Part shown: piece after piece, positions 60,901 to 64,000 of the stretch
How the letters are laid out: every line of letters starts with the position of its first letter
Numbering within the stretch: position 1 is the first letter of the stretch
NCBI RefSeq assembly: GCF_002891295.1
Contig: NZ_LGUI01000002.1
Location: 806,001 to 870,000 of the forward strand
Length of the DNA stretch: 64,000 nt
Direction: 5' to 3'
Source of the DNA: Streptomyces eurocidicus
GTDB taxonomy: Bacteria > Actinomycetota > Actinomycetes > Streptomycetales > Streptomycetaceae
The notes under the pieces: generated by a model
The model's database searches: none
What the model was told of the DNA's origin: nothing
Seen by the model: the letters and a program-made list of their open reading frames with translations, nothing else
Position numbers and translations under genes: made by a program

Positions 60901-61313
60901 GCTCCGTCATCGACCTCCTCGGCACCTCGCCGGACTTCGTCGCCGACGCGGTGCAACTGGCCGCGCGGAACCTCGACCTGGACGCGGCACCGGAGCCGCT
61001 GGAGGCGGAGCTCACCCGGCTGGCCGGGCTCCACGAGGGCAGGCCCACCCTGGCCACCCGTACCGCCGGGGCGCTCGACCAGCGGCTGCGCGCCTCCCGG
61101 GACGGCGACGACCGCGCCTTCGGGCACGCCGCCCGCGTCCTCTCCCAGGACGGAGGCCACGCCACCGGGCTGTTCGCCGCCACCCTCACCGCCGCCGGCG
61201 GCCGCCGCACCGACTGGGCGGACCACTGGCGCGAGAGGCTGCGCGCGCTGCGCCGTCACCCGCACCCCGACGTCCGGGACGCCGCCCTCGCCCTGGCCAC
61301 CGCGGTGGAGTGA
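57939..61313 (+). CDS. Giant alpha-helical (HEAT-like repeat) protein, function unknown
   Basis: A 1,124-residue protein composed almost wholly of amphipathic helix pairs of 30-40 residues (for example DSLVRHHAVSAVRQGHIPDA then AVRAAMDDAPGAVRRELARA), typical of HEAT/Armadillo repeats. No enzymatic motif, no signal peptide and no transmembrane helix were seen. Such solenoids bind proteins or nucleic acids. Start chosen at ATG 57939 (57930 is possible; neither has a strong ribosome site). The DNA has no frameshift signs. A strong hairpin follows. Confidence 0.78.
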   Translation: MTQKSPAVLVDELLAAVDPMPHPRRLRHTALRARELSASGELAPVVAELARRGAYGRGLAALAAEAGHDFGWLEARLTDPDSLVRHHAVSAVRQGHIPDAAVRAAMDDAPGAVRRELARAVVAGRRTALAESLVRSVRDRWGDTEAARLLPGCGADTVAELLPALFHSVTGWTGLARHHSAAILDEAERQLTAMPETSRSGWWRANAASVAAATEAEPLRVLDLLERLCHEEPPGRVQDRLGRPAAAAPGRVIRLLLAPGRGTAHPPRLRTPVLRRLVHHDPPELTELARALRHDQRALAHLLGRMAPSRRAACYDAAMVGRATGHSVLSDELLEALPRARREAEARRMAAQAREHGGSWQRVLGCVAFLPVAEARPELLAATRRSAPEDRAYAYQLLLRNAARTREPAAVTELLAEGLGRLRNEQDPVRSPALTTLAGFHPALFTREAAPHLERMATDALEARDLSWGGASALGNLARSLLRAYAGTDETELTDWALRTLTRLPGNGRPGLDGLRRGQERAILDALLPSVEAAAARADHAPLLDLARALGRRAHAVPELQDLLGRAIRHGADGTATQAVWLWLDDPRTRDERVPELLALDVSFATHPLVLRVLSERRTDLLDVVLGDTPPYGRFLTAGSHWLPLVGPAMAGWTPRQQAAAARLLARAAQDTSLAVHQRVGVLRGAAWIPGHGTELLRRYADSAEVPLAEAALAGLAYTERPDEHLTTLLAHAGGDRARAAIYAATRVSRFVAPSRLAVALRGLLLADGGVKVTSRKEAARLAAAALPVREAAALLAEACAHPGQHHDVQAACVAVTTDLLDHPEAWAVLEAAVTGRRELRLAVLGTVPFHLHERHRPRYAGLIHAMCRTDDPEVAEAAYAALEGWSRWVPEAAGTLAAVVTDLDDRTGWRTAATALCRVVTTGPSDTPDVTPLLRALGTLIAADADGGTPDAEPGRDRPARRRVRHIVAHLLQGGHGNRRLTLPVTRSVIDLLGTSPDFVADAVQLAARNLDLDAAPEPLEAELTRLAGLHEGRPTLATRTAGALDQRLRASRDGDDRAFGHAARVLSQDGGHATGLFAATLTAAGGRRTDWADHWRERLRALRRHPHPDVRDAALALATAVE

Positions 61314-61322
61314 CGGCCCGTT

Positions 61323-61358
61323 CCGAGGGGGAGGCGGCCGGAGCCGCCGCCCCCTCGG
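61323..61358. terminator. Strong hairpin between convergent genes
   Basis: 16-bp stem with one mismatch (61323-61338 with 61343-61358, core ccgaggggg/ccccctcgg) and a four-base loop, in the 52-bp gap between the HEAT-like gene and the convergent DUF1036-like gene. Confidence 0.85.
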
Positions 61359-61365
61359 GGAGCCG

Positions 61366-61710
61366 TCAAGGCACCAGATTGATCGTGTAGTTCGTGAAAC
61401 CATTGACGTCGAACTCGCGGTATCCCACGTTTCGGGTGGGTGGGTCACACCTGTTGAGACACCATTCGAAGGCGTTGTTCGTGACACAGGTGACGATCGG
61501 CCCCGCCCACACCGCGCCGTCGAGGGCCTCGGCGTGGAAGTACCAGAAGCGGTTGACCGCCGAGACGTTCGAGCCGTCCACAGCCACGGTGTCGCCCACC
61601 TGGAGGTTCCACCAGCCGCGCTTCAGCCAGCCTTCCGGGCAGTTCGGGAAGCGCTTGATGTAGGTCACCGAGACGAGCGTGCGGTAGCTGTTGCGGAAGA
61701 ACAGTGTCAT
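61366..61710 (-). CDS. DUF1036-like protein
   Basis: A 114-residue protein: MTLFFRNSYRTLVSVTYIKR, GWLKRGWWNLQVGDTVAVDG, then NRFWYFHAEALDGAVWAG. This Gly-Trp-Trp plus Tyr-Phe-His-Ala-Glu pattern is that of DUF1036 (small, often secreted or membrane-associated, unknown function). No signal peptide is visible here. Two Cys pairs (VTCVTNNAFEWCLNRC) lie in the second half. It follows the small gene at 61723 by 12 bases and probably shares its transcript. Confidence 0.75.
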   Translation of the reverse strand: MTLFFRNSYRTLVSVTYIKRFPNCPEGWLKRGWWNLQVGDTVAVDGSNVSAVNRFWYFHAEALDGAVWAGPIVTCVTNNAFEWCLNRCDPPTRNVGYREFDVNGFTNYTINLVP

Positions 61711-61722
61711 CGGATCTCCCCC

Positions 61723-61950
61723 TCAGCTCTCGGTCGGCGTGAGCCGGAAGCTCGGGCCCGCGCTCTCCTGCGGCGCGTGCTCCTCGGTCACCAGGAGCCC
61801 CGGCCGGTGGCGGACGACGCCCTCGCCCTCGGTCTCCACGGCCTCTTCGGCCGTGACGGGTGCGGCGGCGGCCTGGACGGCGTTCGCCACCTCGGGATCC
61901 AGATCGGTGCGGGCGTCCACGCCCGCACCGTCCGCTGGTTGATCAGTCAT
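61723..61950 (-). CDS. Small acidic hypothetical protein
   Basis: A 75-residue protein with a strong ribosome site (AGGAGGGGGCAGC before ATG 61950). The sequence is acidic and Ala-rich (DPEVANAVQAAAAPVTAEEA, then VETEGEGVVRHRPGLLV) with no hydrophobic segment, suggesting an intrinsically disordered small protein. No family recognised. It appears to be the first gene of a two-gene unit with the DUF1036-like protein. Confidence 0.68.
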   Translation of the reverse strand: MTDQPADGAGVDARTDLDPEVANAVQAAAAPVTAEEAVETEGEGVVRHRPGLLVTEEHAPQESAGPSFRLTPTES

Positions 61951-62345
61951 GCTGCCCCCTCCTGTGTTCCGCGCCGCCCGGGCCGAGCGGTCCGGGGCCC
62001 CACGAATTTGAATACTGAGAGTAATCAAATAGCCGCATGAGGTGACAGGGCGTGTGGTGGTGCGGTCGTCGCACAACCCTGCGAAAGGCGAGCGCCCCGC
62101 GCTCGGACCGGACGCGAGCCCTTCCGAGGCGGCTCGCGCTCCCGCAGGGAGTGTGCGAGAGGGCGCGCGAGGTTGTACGAGGGGTGCCGTCGGTGACGCC
62201 CGGTGGAAGACGCTCCGTGACGCGCCACTCCTTAGGGAGGGCAGAATCCTTCCTTCTCTGCGCCGAACGGGTGGGTGGGCGGATCGGCGCCGCCCCGACG
62301 GGCATGCCAGAGGCCCAAGGCACTCGCGAGGTATGAGAGGTCGAG
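61951..62345. other. Intergenic region with an AT-rich palindrome
   Basis: About 395 bases between the divergent small gene and the next rightward candidate. It carries the 25-bp near-perfect palindrome at 62006-62030. No credible gene. Confidence 0.6.
62006..62030. promoter_or_regulatory. 25-bp AT-rich palindrome
   Basis: Arms atttgaatact and agtaatcaaat (11 bases each, one mismatch) around gag. In a genome of about 72% GC a run of 25 bases with 19 A/T (76% AT) is striking. It lies 56 bases ahead of the start of the small acidic gene, so it may be an operator or part of an AT-rich promoter for the DUF1036 unit. Confidence 0.6.
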
Positions 62346-62693
62346 ATGAAACGCTTCCGACTCCCCGTCCTGGTAGTCGCTCTGGTGTTCACCGTCGGGG
62401 CGATCGCCGCCTCGGCGTGGGTCCACGGCACCGAGGCCCCGGCCCCCTCGGGGGCGGGCACCGGGACCGTCCACTCCCAGGTCTCCGTCGCCTCGGGAAG
62501 GTCCTTCGCCCTCGTCGTGAACTGCTCGGCCGGTCAGGACCCGGCGCGGGGAGCCGACGCCCCCGGAACCGGGCCACGGCGCTTCGTCACCACCGGCCCC
62601 CCGTCCGTGACCACCAACTGGAGCATGTCCAGCACGGACGTCAGCACCTCCCGGCGGGACGTGAGAGCTGTGGCCATCTGCGCCACTCCTTGA
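62346..62693 (+). CDS. Possible small secreted protein
   Basis: A 115-residue frame with GAGAGGTCGAG before ATG and a signal peptide-like start (MKRFRLPVLVVALVFTVGAI, then AASAWVHGTEAP). After about residue 60 the sequence is Ser/Thr/Arg-rich with one Cys and shows no homology cue. The 3' half overlaps a leftward frame with an even better ribosome site, so at least one of the two is not real. Possibly the true gene ends early or carries a frameshift. Confidence 0.35.
   Translation: MKRFRLPVLVVALVFTVGAIAASAWVHGTEAPAPSGAGTGTVHSQVSVASGRSFALVVNCSAGQDPARGADAPGTGPRRFVTTGPPSVTTNWSMSSTDVSTSRRDVRAVAICATP
62534..62677 (-). CDS. Possible small leftward protein
   Basis: A 47-residue frame (MATALTSRREVLTSVLDMLQ, then LVVTDGGPVVTKRRG) starting at ATG 62677, with AGGAG eight bases upstream. 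It is antisense to the end of the rightward candidate. The clean ribosome site and non-random helical start make it plausible, but with no family match it is reported at low confidence. Confidence 0.35.
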   Translation of the reverse strand: MATALTSRREVLTSVLDMLQLVVTDGGPVVTKRRGPVPGASAPRAGS

Positions 62694-62976
62694 GGAAGAG
62701 GCCGGGCGGGCGCCCGAGACGCCGGTGCCGGGCCGGGAACCGCCTCGACACGGTCGCCGGCGGGCCCACCGGGACGCGGACGTACCCGTCCGGTCCGGTC
62801 AAGGCATGGGCATGAACGCCCCGTTCGGGTGGTCATCGCCATCGCCACGGCCGCCGGTCCGCCGTCGCCCGGTCCGCCCGCGCTCCGGCTCCGGCGCACG
62901 CCCGTAGCCACTCGTGCGCCCTGTACGCGGCACTGTGCACTACGGACCTCACGGTCGCGATGCGTACGATTCGGAC

Positions 62977-63990
62977 GTGATCGTCTACGCCCCGGCAGTA
63001 CTGTTCCTCGTTCTCTTCGCCATCGGCGTCCTACGCGACCGACGGCGCTTCAGCAACGCCGTCTACCTCGGACTCGCCGTCATATCCCTGTTCTTCGTCC
63101 TGCTGCGGCTGGCCGGCACCGCCGACGGGCACGGGCGCACCCTCCTGACGTGGCTCATCGCCGCGCTGCTCCTGATCCCCTTCCTCGGCGCCCTGGTCCT
63201 GCCGCTCTTCCTCCTGGCCAACGGCGTCAAGATGATCCGCAAGGAGGGCCGCCGCCCGGCGAACCTCCTCTCCTTCCTCTGCGGTCTGGGCATCCTCGGG
63301 GTCATCGGCCTGCTCTTCGCCGCGGCGGCCACCCGCTCGCCCGCCCTCGCCGCCGTGGCCGGCACCACCCTGCTCATCGTCGGCTATGTGTCGTTCCTGT
63401 TCTTCTGCTTCATCGGCTACGCGTTTCTCTACGGCCGGCTCCAGCCGCGCCGCGACGTCGACTTCGTGGTGGTGCTCGGCTCCGGACTGATCGGCGGCGA
63501 ACGCGTCCCGCCGCTGCTCGCCAGCCGCCTGGAGCGCGGTCGCAAGGTGTACGAGGCGCAGGCCGCACGCGGCAACCCGCCCGTCCTCCTCACCTCCGGC
63601 GGCCAGGGCCCCGACGAGCGGCTCCCCGAGTCCCACGCGATGGCCGGCTACCTCACCGAGCGCGGCTTCCCCGCTGAGCACGTGCGCCGCGAGGACCGCT
63701 CCCGCACTACGGAGGAGAACCTCGAATACAGCAGGGCCATCATGGCGGAGGCCCGGGCCGACTACTCCTGTGTGATCGTCACCAATAACTTCCACGCCTT
63801 CCGGGCCGCCCTGACGGCACGCAAGACCGGTGTCAACGGCCAGGTCGTGGGCTCGCCGACGGCCGCGTACTTCTGGCCGAGCGCGACCATCCGCGAGTTC
63901 GTCGCGGTCTTCCTCCAGCACAAACTGGTCAACTTCACCGTCTGCGGGCTGCTCGCCCTCATGGGCCTGCTGGCCTGGCTGATCGCCTGA
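62977..63990 (+). CDS. DUF218 (YdcF/SanA-like) membrane protein
   Basis: A 337-residue protein. Residues 1-150 contain several transmembrane helices (AVLFLVLFAIGVLRDRRRFS, LTWLIAALLLIPFLGALVLP, GTTLLIVGYVSFLFFCFIGY). The C-terminal domain is DUF218: VDFVVVLGSGLIGGERVPPL, LLTSGGQGPDERLPESHAMA and RTTEENLEYSRAIMAEARAD, then VIVTNNFHAFRAAL, with the G-x-x-x-G and E-N active-site region. In E. coli, SanA is linked to envelope barrier function; the biochemical activity is uncertain. GTG 62977 was chosen; a 21-residue longer form to 62914 lacks a ribosome site. Confidence 0.85.
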   Translation: MIVYAPAVLFLVLFAIGVLRDRRRFSNAVYLGLAVISLFFVLLRLAGTADGHGRTLLTWLIAALLLIPFLGALVLPLFLLANGVKMIRKEGRRPANLLSFLCGLGILGVIGLLFAAAATRSPALAAVAGTTLLIVGYVSFLFFCFIGYAFLYGRLQPRRDVDFVVVLGSGLIGGERVPPLLASRLERGRKVYEAQAARGNPPVLLTSGGQGPDERLPESHAMAGYLTERGFPAEHVRREDRSRTTEENLEYSRAIMAEARADYSCVIVTNNFHAFRAALTARKTGVNGQVVGSPTAAYFWPSATIREFVAVFLQHKLVNFTVCGLLALMGLLAWLIA

Positions 63991-64000
63991 GCCGTCACCG

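Noticed and set aside
56037..61487. Leftward open frame of 1,816 codons opposite the TetR to HEAT-like gene region.
   Set aside because: It is an antisense shadow typical of high-GC DNA: Arg/Gly/Val-rich low-complexity translation, crosses several well-supported genes and terminators, and has no ribosome site or domain.
1..64000. CRISPR arrays, tRNA or rRNA genes.
   Set aside because: No regularly spaced direct repeats of CRISPR length, and no cloverleaf with T-loop motif or rRNA-like conserved stretch was seen on either strand by eye. A tRNAscan-SE and CRISPR-finder run would settle this.
1..64000. Mobile elements or prophage integration signs around the injection system and the biosynthetic cluster.
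   Set aside because: No transposase, integrase, flanking direct repeats or tRNA attachment site was found; base composition is even apart from short promoter zones. The injection-system genes are a domesticated particle locus, since no capsid, portal or terminase gene is visible.

Overview
The window is about 72% GC-rich actinobacterial DNA, almost certainly Streptomyces. Third codon positions are strongly G/C, GTG and TTG starts and ATGA/GTGA stop-start overlaps are common, at least one rare TTA codon is present, and family content (DUF1876, PP2C/SpoIIE-type phosphatase, AsnC with two HTH units, DUF4360, a contractile-injection-system locus) fits that genus. No rRNA, tRNA, CRISPR array, transposase or integrase was recognised. 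All identifications are from reading the translated sequence; no database search was run.

Left end (1-13,556, + strand): the distal part of a contractile injection system (phage-tail-like particle) operon. In order it encodes a truncated LysM protein, a gp27/VgrG-like hub, a gp5-like spike, a PAAR-like tip, a gp25-like protein, two very large baseplate J/gp6-like proteins (the second with a C-terminal LysM-like segment), a tail-protein-I-like protein with a C-terminal beta-helix, and a DUF6519-like protein. Most genes overlap by 4-8 bases. The first baseplate J gene has an in-frame TTA codon, so bldA control is possible. A strong hairpin at 13,617-13,672 closes the operon.

Middle (13,700-38,450): mixed accessory and housekeeping genes. 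These include a 14-TM drug exporter divergent from a double-HTH AsnC regulator, a membrane PP2C phosphatase, RsgA, an aldehyde dehydrogenase, small secreted proteins (I36-type, DUF4360), an AAC(3)-like acetyltransferase, a NERD/UvrD-like helicase, a large non-secreted beta-helix protein resembling a phage tailspike, a LysR/atypical SDR pair, an HNH lipoprotein, a lactate-permease-like transporter, AraC, and an ArsR/flavin-protein unit divergent from an MFS exporter with a three-copy operator.

Biosynthetic island (38,744-50,920): a compact gene cluster. A type II thioesterase and a TrmB/LuxR-like regulator run rightward. Thirteen tightly packed genes run leftward: AurF-like diiron N-oxygenase, class II aaRS-like amino acid:carrier-protein ligase, AcpS, ACP, methyltransferase, KAS III with a C-H-H active site, ATP-grasp ligase, DAPDC-fold decarboxylase, second ACP, catalytically degenerate KAS III homologue, degenerate acyl-CoA dehydrogenase half, full acyl-CoA dehydrogenase and a second AcpS. 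The ATP-grasp/decarboxylase/ACP trio resembles the butirosin side-chain enzymes BtrJ/BtrK/BtrI. The inferred theme is amino acids loaded on carrier proteins, decarboxylated, N-oxidised, condensed and desaturated. No known end product is recognised, and this is the best candidate in the window for an undescribed pathway.

Right end (51,000-64,000): a solute-binding lipoprotein-like gene with a paired inverted repeat upstream, DUF1876, a luciferase-like oxidoreductase, a histone-H1-like Lys/Ala-rich winged-helix protein, a RibD/DHFR-like reductase divergent from TetR, a GNAT, a 1,124-residue alpha-helical repeat protein, a DUF1036-like protein with a small partner behind a 25-bp AT-rich palindrome, and a DUF218 (YdcF/SanA) membrane protein.
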